A stretch of 64,000 nt of DNA. It comes from Vibrio galatheae (GTDB taxonomy: Bacteria > Pseudomonadota > Gammaproteobacteria > Enterobacterales > Vibrionaceae). Position 1 is the stretch's first letter; each line of letters opens with the position of its first letter. The translations under genes were made by a program, and so were the position numbers. Below are positions 37,502 to 47,289 of this stretch, in pieces. The notes beneath the pieces were generated by a model. That model saw only the letters and a program-made list of their open reading frames with translations, had not been told where the DNA came from and ran no database searches. Location: NCBI RefSeq assembly GCF_000967545.1, contig NZ_JXXV01000007.1, positions 208,833 to 272,832 on the forward strand, read 5' to 3'.

Positions 37502-39559
37502 ATGAATAAAGTTCTACCAACAAGGAAAAGCTACTTGCTGTCGTCCACGCTGCTTTTGTCCGTTTTATTTGGCTGCCGAGGGGGGACAACTTATGAAACA
37601 GAAACAGGTGTTTTGGCTGATTCTGCTATCGGTAATGCTGAATATCGTTGCGGTTCAATTTCAGGAACCACAAATGAAGATGGGGAGTTTACTTGCCCAG
37701 TGGGCAGCCCAATACAATTTTATACTGGCAGTTTAAAAATTGGTGAAGTATCTGTGATGGAGAGCGATAATGTTGTGCTGGTTCAGGATCTATTAGGTGT
37801 AGATCGGAATGAAACGGACAACGAAAGTGTATTGCTAATGGCTCAGTTGCTGCAGTCTTTGGACGACGATGATGATAGCTCCAACGGTATATACCTTAGC
37901 GCCAATAGCTTGTCTATTATTACTGAACATGTAGGTAGCACGGAGGTAGACTTTTCTAAACTAACAGAAGACGATATTGTAGATATTGTAGGAAAAGCAA
38001 GTAAGTCTCTTGTTTCTCAAGAGGACGCCAAAAATCACTTGGATGCCACTACGGCTCGAGTTAAAGCCTCTGGGAAATCTGGAGTGCCGCTAGAGTCAAG
38101 TGACAATACAAATACAGGTACTGGTGATAGTGCTGCAGTCTTGCAAACTTTATATCTAAATACCACTGAAATCACCACTAGCTCAGCATTGAATGTTGGT
38201 ACCGAATATCGTCTAACACTCAATTTCGATAAAGATATAAATAGCTCAGGGGTAAGTATTTCCTCTTACATAGGTGCGACTACCAGCAATATTAGTGTTA
38301 GTGGCAGGAGTATCAGTTTTACCTACTTGATGCCACAACGCAATTATACTTCTACAGCATCCCAATTGACGGAAGTGTTAGCTGTCACCGCTAGTGCTGG
38401 GAGTATATCAAGTAGTTCTAGCTTAAGCTTTCTTATCAATGATTTAGCGAATTCAAAAATTCAGTTAACGCTACCTGCTACTAAAAGTACTGGCGTGGAT
38501 GCCAAAGATATTTATTTAAATAGTCACTATATGATTGTTGGCTCCCGTAGTGATAATAAGGTTTGGATTTATGATCTAGAAGCAGGCGATATTAGTTCTT
38601 CTGCTGTGGAAATTTCCAGCTCTATTACAGACTCGGGATTTTATGGCCATGCCGTCTCTATGGACAATAATTATGTAGTTGTTGGAACCCCTCTAAAAGG
38701 TGGAGGCACTATAACACTGTTTAAATTTGACCCCAATATCATATCAAATACCAACAACGATCAAACTGAAATTGTGTCAACCGATTTAGGTTTATCAGAT
38801 CAATATGGAATCGATGTAATAGTCAAGAATGGATACCTTATTGTCGGGGCTAATAATAAATCAGGTGGGGGTCAAACGTATCTGTACAAAATTGATAGTA
38901 GCGATATCGCCAATACAGTTAATAGCGAAGTGATTCTAAATCCTATAGATAACCATTCTGCTAGTGCATTTGGACAGTCAGTAGATACGAATGGGGATCT
39001 GATTGTCGTCGGTGCCTCTAGTATGAATAGTAATGGTGCAGTCTATGTTTATAAGATTGGAAGCACGGATCTCACTAATGTCACCCAAGTGCTGAAACTG
39101 ACTCCACCAGAAATTACAGGGGGGCTTGAAGAGTTTGGCTATCGCGTCGCGATTTCCGATGACTATATCCTAGTTGGTCAACCCAATTATGACGCGAACG
39201 GCTTTGATGCTAGAGGCACAGCTTGGCTCTATACAATTGATCACGACAACATCGCCAATACAGCGAACAACCCTATCCAGCTCATTCCTGCTGAAGGAGA
39301 GATAAGCAGCCTAGAGTTTGGTAATACGTTATCACTGGGGGGAGATTATGCTATTGTCGGAACTAACCAAAATGGTGCTGAGGTCAATGCTTATCTGTTT
39401 GATTTATCAGCGACCGATGTTAATGCATCTCAGGTTAGTTTACCTGCGATGGATTACAATTCACCTAGTGACGGAACGTCAGCAACTGTTGCGACTAATG
39501 GGAGTGTATCGGCAATCCGTGCACAGAAAAATGGTCACGTATACCTTTATAAACATTGA
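37502..39559 (+). CDS. Surface lipoprotein with FG-GAP-like beta-propeller repeats
   Basis: 685 residues from the ATG at 37502 (GAGG upstream). Signal peptide with lipobox LFGC puts the lipidated Cys near residue 25. An N-terminal domain (~33-190; DSAIGNAEYRCGSISGTTNE and the acidic SLDDDDDSSNG stretch) of a kind seen in Vibrio lipoproteins precedes an immunoglobulin-like region and six repeats of the type Y(G/I)...V...YVVVG...G..YLYK: for example GHAVSMDNNYVVVGTPLKGG, GQSVDTNGDLIVVGASSMNS and GYRVAISDDYILVGQPNYDA. Such integrin-like propellers act in adhesion or binding; function here is unknown. It is the only real gene in the tRNA-bracketed insert. Confidence 0.8.
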   Translation: MNKVLPTRKSYLLSSTLLLSVLFGCRGGTTYETETGVLADSAIGNAEYRCGSISGTTNEDGEFTCPVGSPIQFYTGSLKIGEVSVMESDNVVLVQDLLGVDRNETDNESVLLMAQLLQSLDDDDDSSNGIYLSANSLSIITEHVGSTEVDFSKLTEDDIVDIVGKASKSLVSQEDAKNHLDATTARVKASGKSGVPLESSDNTNTGTGDSAAVLQTLYLNTTEITTSSALNVGTEYRLTLNFDKDINSSGVSISSYIGATTSNISVSGRSISFTYLMPQRNYTSTASQLTEVLAVTASAGSISSSSSLSFLINDLANSKIQLTLPATKSTGVDAKDIYLNSHYMIVGSRSDNKVWIYDLEAGDISSSAVEISSSITDSGFYGHAVSMDNNYVVVGTPLKGGGTITLFKFDPNIISNTNNDQTEIVSTDLGLSDQYGIDVIVKNGYLIVGANNKSGGGQTYLYKIDSSDIANTVNSEVILNPIDNHSASAFGQSVDTNGDLIVVGASSMNSNGAVYVYKIGSTDLTNVTQVLKLTPPEITGGLEEFGYRVAISDDYILVGQPNYDANGFDARGTAWLYTIDHDNIANTANNPIQLIPAEGEISSLEFGNTLSLGGDYAIVGTNQNGAEVNAYLFDLSATDVNASQVSLPAMDYNSPSDGTSATVATNGSVSAIRAQKNGHVYLYKH

Positions 39560-39645
39560 AATCTGTGTACCCATCTAGTAGCGGTTTGATTGATACTCAA
39601 AGCTTCTAGTGATTAGTTGTTTCCTCTACTAGCTACAGATTCGGG

Positions 39646-39685
39646 ATAAACGAAGTGGTGCATAGCCGCTTCGTTTATTTTTTTC
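39646..39685 (+). terminator. Terminator after the FG-GAP lipoprotein gene
   Basis: Stem ATAAACGAAG / CTTCGTTTAT (10 bp) around a 13-base loop, followed by seven T. Confidence 0.85.
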
Positions 39686-39792
39686 TTCTTAGGAGTAGCA
39701 AGGGTAACGTTGAAATTGGGTTGTGTTGCTATAGAGTCTTCAAGGTCTTTAATATGAGAAATGAATTGTTCATAATTGTAGTGCTCTATTCT

Positions 39793-39808
39793 CGCAGTAC
39801 GCTCCAGA
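39793..39808 (+). repeat. Direct repeat of tRNA-Gly 3' end (att-like, right copy)
   Basis: Exact 16-base copy of 36944-36959 (CGCAGTACGCTCCAGA) with no tRNA body attached. Confidence 0.7.
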
Positions 39809-39838
39809 GTCTCTCTTGTATTAAATTCATCATCGAGC

Positions 39839-41023
39839 CTAAAAACTCCATTTAATATTCACAAACAAAAGTGTTGCTGGTGTCTCGCTAAATAAACTGT
39901 TGTCACTGCCATCAAATCGTTGTAGCACTGCAAGTAGCTGCCAATCGTTGGCTAGTGAATAGCTGTTAGATAGGCCGACGAAATACGAGTTGTCTTGGTA
40001 GTAACTTGCTGACAACGTTATGCGATTGAGTGGCGTTAAATCAAAGCTAACATCGGCATAGCCTGTGTTTTTTGTAAAGCTTAAGGTCTTCGCACTGAGC
40101 GGTAGGTTAAGATAGGCTTGAGCGCTAGAGACATCCAGTGGATGACTAATATAAAGCCAAGCGGCGCGTGCCATCCAGTTGCGTGTTCCACCAAAGCTAT
40201 AGTCCGCATCCAAACTCATTACTACTGTCTGCTGCTGCTCAACACCTTGATAATTCATCTCGCGCGGCTTAAACCCAGTTATCTCGCCACGGATTCCCGC
40301 ACCGCTAACGTCGGTTGCGAAACCTGCGCCGAGCACGTAGTCGTTTAGAGACTTGCCAGTAATGACTTGGTAATCCCAACCTTGTTTATTGTTGTAATAA
40401 CGTCCGGCATAGCTATTTAAGTGGCTGTTAGTGTTAGGATTAAAGATGACATCCGCACCTCCTGCATAACCAAGCTTACGCCCCATCATGAGAGCATCTG
40501 TGCCGGGACGCTCTTCATAGTCAAAATCATAGATGGAGTAGGCATTAAATAGATCATTAGGGTTCCATACATTGTTGATTCCCCAATTGACGCGAAATCG
40601 TCCAGCTCTAGCGCGCCAATCTTGGCCCTGCCAATCAAGGTACAACCGGTCAAGTTGACTATTGATAATCAGATCGCTGCTGTCGGTTAGATTCTTACTC
40701 AGATCAAAATAACCATTATCGAAGGCGACATAATCACCATAGTAAGGGATGTTTAAACTGTCTCCAGCTAACGCTCTGTTACGTAGTGCGGCATTGAAAC
40801 TCAGCCCGTTGTCAAAGCGGTACTCATAATTGAAGCGTTGATGAACAAGATGATCGAGTGAATCACTGTCATCATCCGCGTGTGAGTAAGTTGCCATATA
40901 CTTGATGTAGCCAGATAAATCCCACTTTTTTTCAGGTTCCAGCCCCGGAATTTGCGCGGCAGTCACAGCGGAAAAACTTGTAGCCAGTAGGCAAAGACAA
41001 CCTAGGTAAGAGTCGCGCCTCAT
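39839..41023 (-). CDS. Outer-membrane beta-barrel protein of the ABC export operon (DUF1302-like)
   Basis: 394-residue exported protein with signal peptide (cleavage expected after ATSFSAVTAA) and a long barrel of alternating strands ending in VNIKWSF, a terminal Phe as in most outer-membrane porins. Motifs LDRLYLDWQGQDWRARAGRF and VNWGINNVWNPNDLFN recall the DUF1302/alginate-export-like barrel group. It is the last of five co-directional, touching genes: LolA-like, permease, permease, ATPase, barrel. Context suggests a pathway moving a lipid or lipoprotein to or through the outer membrane. Confidence 0.75.
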   Translation of the reverse strand: MRRDSYLGCLCLLATSFSAVTAAQIPGLEPEKKWDLSGYIKYMATYSHADDDSDSLDHLVHQRFNYEYRFDNGLSFNAALRNRALAGDSLNIPYYGDYVAFDNGYFDLSKNLTDSSDLIINSQLDRLYLDWQGQDWRARAGRFRVNWGINNVWNPNDLFNAYSIYDFDYEERPGTDALMMGRKLGYAGGADVIFNPNTNSHLNSYAGRYYNNKQGWDYQVITGKSLNDYVLGAGFATDVSGAGIRGEITGFKPREMNYQGVEQQQTVVMSLDADYSFGGTRNWMARAAWLYISHPLDVSSAQAYLNLPLSAKTLSFTKNTGYADVSFDLTPLNRITLSASYYQDNSYFVGLSNSYSLANDWQLLAVLQRFDGSDNSLFSETPATLLFVNIKWSF

Positions 41024-41769
41024 TACGCGTTTTCCTCATTGGCAAGGCTTGCCGACTCCGCTTGTGATCGAGAATGACTTGTCTGGTCAACGGTTCTATC
41101 TTCAAACACCTTTCCATCTTCAAACACAATCACCCGTTTCGCTCTGGTTATGACGCGCGGATCGTGAGTGGAAAAAATAAACGTCGTCCCTTCAGTTTCG
41201 TTAAGCTGCTGCATGATATCAAGCAGCTCTGTTGTGCTTTTCGCATCTAGGTTTGCAGTCGGTTCATCGGCCATAACAAACCTTGGGCTTGGTGCTAGCG
41301 CTCTGGCAACCGCAACACGTTGTTGTTGCCCACCAGACATTTTACGTGGCACTTTGTCTTGTTGATCTTTTAGTCCTACTTGCTCTAACAAACCAAGGGC
41401 ACGCTCTCGACATTGCGATTCTTTGTGGCCTTGGAGCTGCATGACAAACTCAACGTTTTCTAGCGCTGTGAGTACGGGCAGCAAACTGTAATCTTGGAAA
41501 ATGAATCCAATATGGTCGCGGCGAAAGGCGATCAGTTGTTTTTCTGGCAAAGTGCTAATGTCGACATCATCAATCCAAACTTCACCCGACGTTGGAGAGT
41601 CAATGCCTCCAACTAAATTGAGCAAGGTTGTTTTGCCGGATCCTGACGGACCCATTATGGCAACGAACTCGCCTTGCTCTATGGTTAAGTTAACATCTTG
41701 CACGGCGTGAACAGGGTAGTCGGTGTTTTGATTGTATGTCTTATAAAGCTGCTTAAGTCTTATCGTCAT
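41023..41769 (-). CDS. ABC transporter ATPase, LolD/MacB family
   Basis: 248-residue ATPase powering the two FtsX-type permeases upstream. Walker A GPSGSGKTTLLN (near 40-51), Q-loop IFQDYSLLPVL, signature MSGGQQQRVAVARAL, Walker B FVMADEPTANLD and switch His in FIFSTHDPR are intact. The C-terminus carries a ~20-residue Ser/Ala/Glu tail. The ATG at 41769 overlaps the permease stop as TGATG; its stop abuts the barrel gene start. Confidence 0.95.
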   Translation of the reverse strand: MTIRLKQLYKTYNQNTDYPVHAVQDVNLTIEQGEFVAIMGPSGSGKTTLLNLVGGIDSPTSGEVWIDDVDISTLPEKQLIAFRRDHIGFIFQDYSLLPVLTALENVEFVMQLQGHKESQCRERALGLLEQVGLKDQQDKVPRKMSGGQQQRVAVARALAPSPRFVMADEPTANLDAKSTTELLDIMQQLNETEGTTFIFSTHDPRVITRAKRVIVFEDGKVFEDRTVDQTSHSRSQAESASLANEENA

Positions 41770-43004
41770 CAATTCTTCTCCGCCATGGCATCTACTGGGC
41801 GTTGTTTGAGTATTTGTCTTGCAGGGTAAATGGCGGCGATCACGCTAGCCATTAATACGGTAACAAAGATCATCTGATATTCGACCACGGTCACTCTCGG
41901 GTAGAGTAAGGTATCAATCCCATAAGCGCCGAGACCATCTGACATGCTCGCTAAAGAGATACCCACTTGACCGAGCACAGTGGTCAGAATAGCGCTGACA
42001 ACAATGCCGAGTATCGCGCCTGTGATACCCAAGTAGAGAGTCTCTAACATGATCAGCGCAAAAATTTTGTGCTTTTGCATGCCAACCGCCATTAGCACAC
42101 CGAATTCTTGGGTGCGTTCGAATACTGACATCAACATAATATTGATAATGCCAAACATCATTGCGACGACAAAAATGATGATGATCACCCGATTACTGAC
42201 ATCCATAGTATCCATCATGGTCGACAGCATAGGCTGAATCTGTTGCCAGTTACGCACAGTGGCTGCCTGAGGTGACTGCTCCATGTTTGTGACGACAGCT
42301 TGGATTGTTTGTTGGGTACTTTTCAGTGTATCAAGGTTATGAAGGACAAGCGCAATCTCATGGATGCCTTCCATGCCGGCGGTGGCCTGTAGATCGGCTC
42401 GGCGCACGAATACGTTGCTGTCATCAAAGGTGCTCGATGGCGTTTTAAAAATGCCACGCACGCGGTAGGCAGCCCCCACTACTTGACCATTGTTATCGGT
42501 AAACGTGAGTACGACCTTGGAACCGACTTTGAGCTTGAGTCGCTCGGCAATCTTTTCTGATACCAGAATAGGGTTTCGGCCTGGCAAATCGAGCCAATCC
42601 CCCGAGGTTATATGCTGTTTTAATGGTGTGATGAGCGCTTCTTTTTCTGCATTTACTCCCACAATGCGCACACCGCGATTGCTGCGCGCTGAGGCCACCA
42701 TACCATCGGCAATAAATCTGGCAGAAATCGCCGAGATGTTCTTAATTTTACTCAGTTTAGTAACCAACTCTTCGCCGTGTGTTATCTGCTCGCTAATGTC
42801 TGGATTGACGATATATTGGCTGTTGTGTATTTGAAGGTGGCTGGTTTGCCAACGGATAGCATTGTTGATCATGCTATCTACAAACCCCGTCATAAAGCCC
42901 ATCATGGTAACCACGCCAACCAAGCCAAACACCATAGCGCCGATAATCACTGAAGTGCGCAGCTTGTTGCGCCACAGGTTTCGCCATGCGAGTTTAATGA
43001 GCAT
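41769..43004 (-). CDS. FtsX-type ABC permease (second)
   Basis: 411-residue inner-membrane permease. Starts MLIKLAWRNLWRNKLRT with AGGAGG five bases before the ATG at 43004; an in-frame GTG at 43010 is the alternative. One N-terminal helix, a ~230-residue periplasmic MacB-core domain and three C-terminal helices (VIIIIFVVAMMFGIINIML, then LGITGAILGIVVSAILTTV, then IFVTVLMASVIAAIYPA), the MacB/LolC plan. Its start overlaps the end of the first permease gene. It is a paralogue of the first permease (shared RLAWRNLWR beginning). Confidence 0.92.
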   Translation of the reverse strand: MLIKLAWRNLWRNKLRTSVIIGAMVFGLVGVVTMMGFMTGFVDSMINNAIRWQTSHLQIHNSQYIVNPDISEQITHGEELVTKLSKIKNISAISARFIADGMVASARSNRGVRIVGVNAEKEALITPLKQHITSGDWLDLPGRNPILVSEKIAERLKLKVGSKVVLTFTDNNGQVVGAAYRVRGIFKTPSSTFDDSNVFVRRADLQATAGMEGIHEIALVLHNLDTLKSTQQTIQAVVTNMEQSPQAATVRNWQQIQPMLSTMMDTMDVSNRVIIIIFVVAMMFGIINIMLMSVFERTQEFGVLMAVGMQKHKIFALIMLETLYLGITGAILGIVVSAILTTVLGQVGISLASMSDGLGAYGIDTLLYPRVTVVEYQMIFVTVLMASVIAAIYPARQILKQRPVDAMAEKN

Positions 43005-44223
43005 GCGCACCTCCTTTTAATGCCGAGGCGACATTCAGCTTAGCAATTCGGATTAACGGATAAACAAGGCACAGCGCCATAATCAACAACACATTCAGTA
43101 CCTGAGCCAAAATGAGTTTGGAGTCAATGGCGACAGGAACGATCGGCTCAAAGCCAGAATCGAGCATTAGCTGCGCCGCTTCGCCGGTGATTTCAATCGG
43201 ATTAAAGTAGAAGTAGCCCAGAACGGGCGCACTGAGTGTTAGCCCTAAAGCAACACCAATGGCGGCAATAAATAGCGATTCAACTAAGATCAGTGTTGCT
43301 AATCTAGATCTAACCAATCCGGTTGCGAGCATGACACCAAACTCCCGTTGCCGTTCAAGCGTCATCATTAATACCGTGGCAAACAATCCAAAACCGACAA
43401 TGCCATAAAGGACGTAGACGAGGAATACGCCACCAGTGCGATCCATTAAGATCTGTTGCGCCATTTCCGGGGAGAGGGTTTGCCAATCTTTCACTACCGC
43501 CTGCGGTTGATACTCTTGGCGCAGTTCGAAAGCGGTGTTGTCTAACTGGCTGAGGTCTTTGACATCAATCACCCAATTAGAGACCAACTCTTGGGTGGAA
43601 TAGAGCGCTTGAGCTGCTTTGATGGGCATGTAGACCAACTGATTATCAAGCTGTTGCAGCGGGAAGTGGAGGACACCGACAACCTGATATAATCCGGCGG
43701 CGGTTTGCCCGCGATAGCCTTGCCCATACAGCACCAGTTCATCACCGACAGCTAAGGATAAGTATTGGGCTAAACTTTCGCCGACAAGGACCGCATTGTC
43801 GTCGGCCGCGAGGAAACGTCCCTCTGTTAATTTGGCGCTTATCCGTGAGTACTCATCCTCTTTAAGTGGATCAACACCTAGCACCATCACGCCTTTCGAA
43901 CGTTCTCCCGCTCCGGCCAAAGCGACAGACTCAATTCGCGGGAGTATCCTTTCGACATTGGGGTTATTACGCGCTGCCTGAATGTAGGCGTCGGTTTGTG
44001 GTAAGACATCATCGATGCTGTTGGAGGTAGCAAATTCCGGGTGTTGTAACTGAATAAGACCAGTATAAAAGCGAGCGGAATTCTCAATGTTAGCGTTGTA
44101 ACTGCCTTCTTGAAAACTACGTGTCAGTAACGATAAAAACAGCGCCAGTGCCAAGGCAAACGCAGTCAAAATGGTGCGTCTTTTTTGCCGCCAAAGGTTA
44201 CGCCAAGCCAAACGAATCAGCAT
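42994..44223 (-). CDS. FtsX-type ABC permease (first)
   Basis: 409 residues from the ATG at 44223, six bases after AGGGA; an ATG two codons earlier (44229) overlaps the upstream stop. Same plan as its partner: N-terminal helix (TILTAFALALALFLSLL), periplasmic domain, then three helices near the C-terminus (YVLYGIVGFGLFATVLMMTL, LFIAAIGVALGLTLSAPVL, LILAQVLNVLLIMALCLVY). The two permeases should form a heterodimer with the ATPase, as LolC/LolE do with LolD, though the actual lol operon is normally elsewhere. Confidence 0.9.
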   Translation of the reverse strand: MLIRLAWRNLWRQKRRTILTAFALALALFLSLLTRSFQEGSYNANIENSARFYTGLIQLQHPEFATSNSIDDVLPQTDAYIQAARNNPNVERILPRIESVALAGAGERSKGVMVLGVDPLKEDEYSRISAKLTEGRFLAADDNAVLVGESLAQYLSLAVGDELVLYGQGYRGQTAAGLYQVVGVLHFPLQQLDNQLVYMPIKAAQALYSTQELVSNWVIDVKDLSQLDNTAFELRQEYQPQAVVKDWQTLSPEMAQQILMDRTGGVFLVYVLYGIVGFGLFATVLMMTLERQREFGVMLATGLVRSRLATLILVESLFIAAIGVALGLTLSAPVLGYFYFNPIEITGEAAQLMLDSGFEPIVPVAIDSKLILAQVLNVLLIMALCLVYPLIRIAKLNVASALKGGAHAH

Positions 44224-44225
44224 GT

Positions 44226-44993
44226 TCATTCCCTAAGCGATTTCATCTGACTGAGTGAAAAGAAATCGTCGCCGATATCAAAATCAAACTGCGCCTGATG
44301 GGTAGTCATAACGGTTTTGTGTCCTTGTTTGTCTACCGGAATCATTTCCATTTTTGTCGCAAGTAAACGTCCACCCATTTCTTTGATATCAAAGGTTTGC
44401 ATAACGTTGACTAAGTCTTCGAATTCATCGAAGAATTCAACTTTTCGCTGCAGATGATTTTCTTTGCTAATCCAAAGTCGCACTTTACTCCACACGACAG
44501 GTGCATTTGGCTTGGCTACGGCGTCAATAACCCAAACGTCATCGTTATCGAAGTTATCTTGGCGAACAACGGCGTGACTATAATCGACGACAATTGAGGA
44601 TTGGTTGATCAAATCGTCGTTGGTAAAGTCTGATCCCATCCATGACTGGCTCAACATTGAGGGCGCGATTTTGATCACTCGTTCTATGGTTGGCACCCAG
44701 TTCCACATCTCTCGTTCACGCTTCAAAGAGGCACTGCCTTTATCTTTAGCGGGCGCGGTAACCAGCACCATCGACAGCTCTTTGCCCTTGGTCCAGCTTT
44801 TCATACTCATAGAGCGAGTCCATTCAGGGCGGACTATTTCCATGGTCGAAACGGTATAGCTAGACTCACCCCGCATTGCCTGATCGGATTGTTCGACGAT
44901 CTGAGTCGCTTGCTCGGGCGAGGGGAGCGCGGCGAATGAAGTAAGAGGAAATAGTAGCCAAAGTAAGGTAAAACAGGCCGATAAGTAGCGCAT
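44226..44993 (-). CDS. LolA-like outer-membrane lipoprotein-sorting family protein
   Basis: 255-residue periplasmic protein, first gene of the export operon. Signal peptide (CFTLLWLLFPLTSFA, cleavage near residue 21). The body has the half-barrel LolA/LppX-type strand pattern, with SYTVSTMEIVRP, ELSMVLVTAPAKDKGS, KREREMWNWVPTIERVIKI, VVWSKVRLWISKENHLQRK and LLATKMEMIPVDKQG, as in the family annotated outer-membrane lipoprotein-sorting protein. It probably carries a hydrophobic cargo from the permease complex across the periplasm. The stop overlaps the upstream ATG of the first permease gene (ATGA). Confidence 0.8.
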   Translation of the reverse strand: MRYLSACFTLLWLLFPLTSFAALPSPEQATQIVEQSDQAMRGESSYTVSTMEIVRPEWTRSMSMKSWTKGKELSMVLVTAPAKDKGSASLKREREMWNWVPTIERVIKIAPSMLSQSWMGSDFTNDDLINQSSIVVDYSHAVVRQDNFDNDDVWVIDAVAKPNAPVVWSKVRLWISKENHLQRKVEFFDEFEDLVNVMQTFDIKEMGGRLLATKMEMIPVDKQGHKTVMTTHQAQFDFDIGDDFFSLSQMKSLRE

Positions 44994-45174
44994 GGTGACT
45001 CCAATATAGTAAAAGGAAGTCTAGTCAATATAGCAACGAAATAGGTGATACCACAAACCCTGTATGGGTAAAGTATCTTGCCATAAATGGTTTTATATCA
45101 ATAAGATCGCGTCCAACATGCTGGCGAACAGCGGATCAACACCCGATGCTCGCTCAAGTCGTCTCATTCTCGCG

Positions 45175-46143
45175 CTATCTAATCAATGCGGGATCAAACA
45201 CTGTGGAACGATTGCGGCCAGTCTGCTTGGAAAAATAGAGCGACTTGTCGGCATGTTCTAACCACGTTAGGTGACTGGTTTGATACGGTGACAGCTCACA
45301 AACACCAAGACTTATCGTATATTTGACCGAGTATTGTTCGTAGTCGACAACCGATTTCTCAATGCGTTTACGTAGCCGTTCAGTGAAGTAGAGCGCTTGA
45401 GTCGCGCACGTCCCGGGAAGTAGCACTGTGAATTCTTCGCCGCCGAAGCGGCCGCATATATCGGATCCTCTCGATGCTTTCCTCAGCTCTTGAGCGGTGT
45501 GACGTATGACATGATCACCTACCGTGTGACCATAGGTGTCGTTGACTCTTTTAAAATGGTCAATATCAAAAATCACCAACGACGAGGTCGCTCCTGTTAC
45601 TTGGCAGTTCTCAAACTCTCTTTGTAAGCAGTTTTCCCAGTGAGCGCGGTTGAAGAGTTTAGTCAGGCCATCAGTTCTGCTGAGATCGGACAGTTTCTGG
45701 TTTGAATCGGTGAGATGAATTTTGTTTTTCGCAATATCGGTAACATCATTGATGATGATGCTCACGTGTGAGACTTCGCCATTGACTGACGTCAGGGGTG
45801 AGAATGTGATGTTTTGCCGCATCTCTTTGAGGCCGTTTGAAATCGGACTAAAGTTTTTAAACTTAAACAGATAGGGTCTATCTTCCCAACATGAGAACCC
45901 TCGGCTGTTGAGAGTACATGCCGTGCTGACTTTACTGCGTAGCCATAGTTCAGGTAGATCTTGCACGGCTTCGAACAGGAACTTTCCGACGATTTCTTCC
46001 GCGCGGATACCACTGTATGACTGCATAAAGGTGTTCCACACACAGACTTTATATTCTTTATCAATAACGATAAGTCCGGCATCTAAATCACCAAGGATTT
46101 GCATCACCCAATGTAGATCGCCGATGTCCGTAGTGGGCGTCAT
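45175..46143 (-). CDS. PAS-GGDEF diguanylate cyclase
   Basis: 322-residue soluble enzyme. A PAS domain (~10-135; LDAGLIVIDKEYKVCVWN, AEEIVGKFLFEAV) precedes a GGDEF domain with intact GGEEF and an RxxD inhibitory site (RGSD) five residues ahead. The start overlaps the stop of the REC-CheX gene by 4 bases, so the two form one signalling unit. No membrane segment. Confidence 0.92.
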   Translation of the reverse strand: MTPTTDIGDLHWVMQILGDLDAGLIVIDKEYKVCVWNTFMQSYSGIRAEEIVGKFLFEAVQDLPELWLRSKVSTACTLNSRGFSCWEDRPYLFKFKNFSPISNGLKEMRQNITFSPLTSVNGEVSHVSIIINDVTDIAKNKIHLTDSNQKLSDLSRTDGLTKLFNRAHWENCLQREFENCQVTGATSSLVIFDIDHFKRVNDTYGHTVGDHVIRHTAQELRKASRGSDICGRFGGEEFTVLLPGTCATQALYFTERLRKRIEKSVVDYEQYSVKYTISLGVCELSPYQTSHLTWLEHADKSLYFSKQTGRNRSTVFDPALIR

Positions 46144-47123
46144 AGTACACTCTCCAGAATATCTTCTATCGCATTTACAGATTCGTAATCCATCAAGAAG
46201 ATAATGTCACAGGCGATATCAAGGTTTTCTGCCTTATACACAAACTCGATGGTGAAAATATCTTGTTCGTAGCCCTTGAGGAACTGATCGCAGCTAAGAG
46301 AAACTTGCAGAAAATCTTTCTCTAATACGATCGGTTGGCGCAGGGATATGGCGATATCAAGCTGTTTACTAAATGAGTTAAGAAACGAAGAAACCAGTAG
46401 GTTAGACAAATCTAAGATGACTTCATTGACAGAGCTCGCCCCTTCATCGTCATCGGAACTGGCTAAAAGCTCAAACCCTGAACCATGCAAACACACCAAG
46501 GCTTCACCATTGATGCCATTACCAACAAAGCGCTGAGACACTGCACGTGACTGAGAGCTGTTGACAATATCTTGCACCGTCATGGTCAACTCAGATTGAT
46601 GAAGAGATGCGACGTTGGGCAATGGCATCTCGATAAAGCGACCCATTTGCTGGGATATCAAGGCGGCGCTGGCACCCAAAGCAATATTACTCAGCTCTCG
46701 GATAGCGGCCATGAGATCAATTGGTTTACGACCTTGGTGAGTTGGTCGCACGTCAGTCTGTCTCAGCGGTATCGCGAACTTATCAAACAGAGTAGTGATA
46801 TCGGAAGTGACAAATGGCTTTTCGATAAAATCATCAGCACCTAAGTCGGCACAACGCGATTTGGCTTCAGCTTGTATGTCACCTGAGACAACCACAATGT
46901 GAGTCGGGTGTGGCCTCACTGGCATTGACGCAAGCACCTCGAAGCCATCCATGACTGGCATGGTGAGATCGAGAAACAACAGATCAATATTATGCTCTTG
47001 CATTACATCGAGCGCTTGTTTGCCATGTTCAGCTTGATGAATGGTAATGTTCGCTGATGGAGCAATTCTGCCAATAATCGATTTTCGTGCAATTATTGAG
47101 TCATCACACACTAATATGTTCAT
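46140..47123 (-). CDS. Response regulator with CheC/CheX-type phosphatase domain
   Basis: 327 residues from the ATG at 47123; an in-frame ATG at 47159 would add 12 residues ahead of the receiver core, and neither has a good ribosome site. Receiver (1-~120) starts MNILVCDDSIIARKS, with phospho-Asp in LLFLDLTMPVMDGFE and the lysine of EKPF. The C-terminal part (~150-320) has two CheC/CheX-like helices, AIRELSNIALGASAAL with the E-x-x-N signature and EVILDLSNLLVSS where the Glu is Asp. It would dephosphorylate CheY-like proteins and signals to the PAS-GGDEF partner. Not a transcription factor. Confidence 0.85.
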   Translation of the reverse strand: MNILVCDDSIIARKSIIGRIAPSANITIHQAEHGKQALDVMQEHNIDLLFLDLTMPVMDGFEVLASMPVRPHPTHIVVVSGDIQAEAKSRCADLGADDFIEKPFVTSDITTLFDKFAIPLRQTDVRPTHQGRKPIDLMAAIRELSNIALGASAALISQQMGRFIEMPLPNVASLHQSELTMTVQDIVNSSQSRAVSQRFVGNGINGEALVCLHGSGFELLASSDDDEGASSVNEVILDLSNLLVSSFLNSFSKQLDIAISLRQPIVLEKDFLQVSLSCDQFLKGYEQDIFTIEFVYKAENLDIACDIIFLMDYESVNAIEDILESVL

Positions 47124-47289
47124 TATTGTACGTCGTGAGCCTGTAACAGAGTGCCACATAGATTGGGAATGGAAACTGCGTCTATGTTGTGACTTTGGTT
47201 CAAGTAATACTAATACTTAACACATTTAATCTTGTGAATTCACGCGCTTTATAGATGGAAAAGTGAAAAATTGGAGGTTAGACACATAT

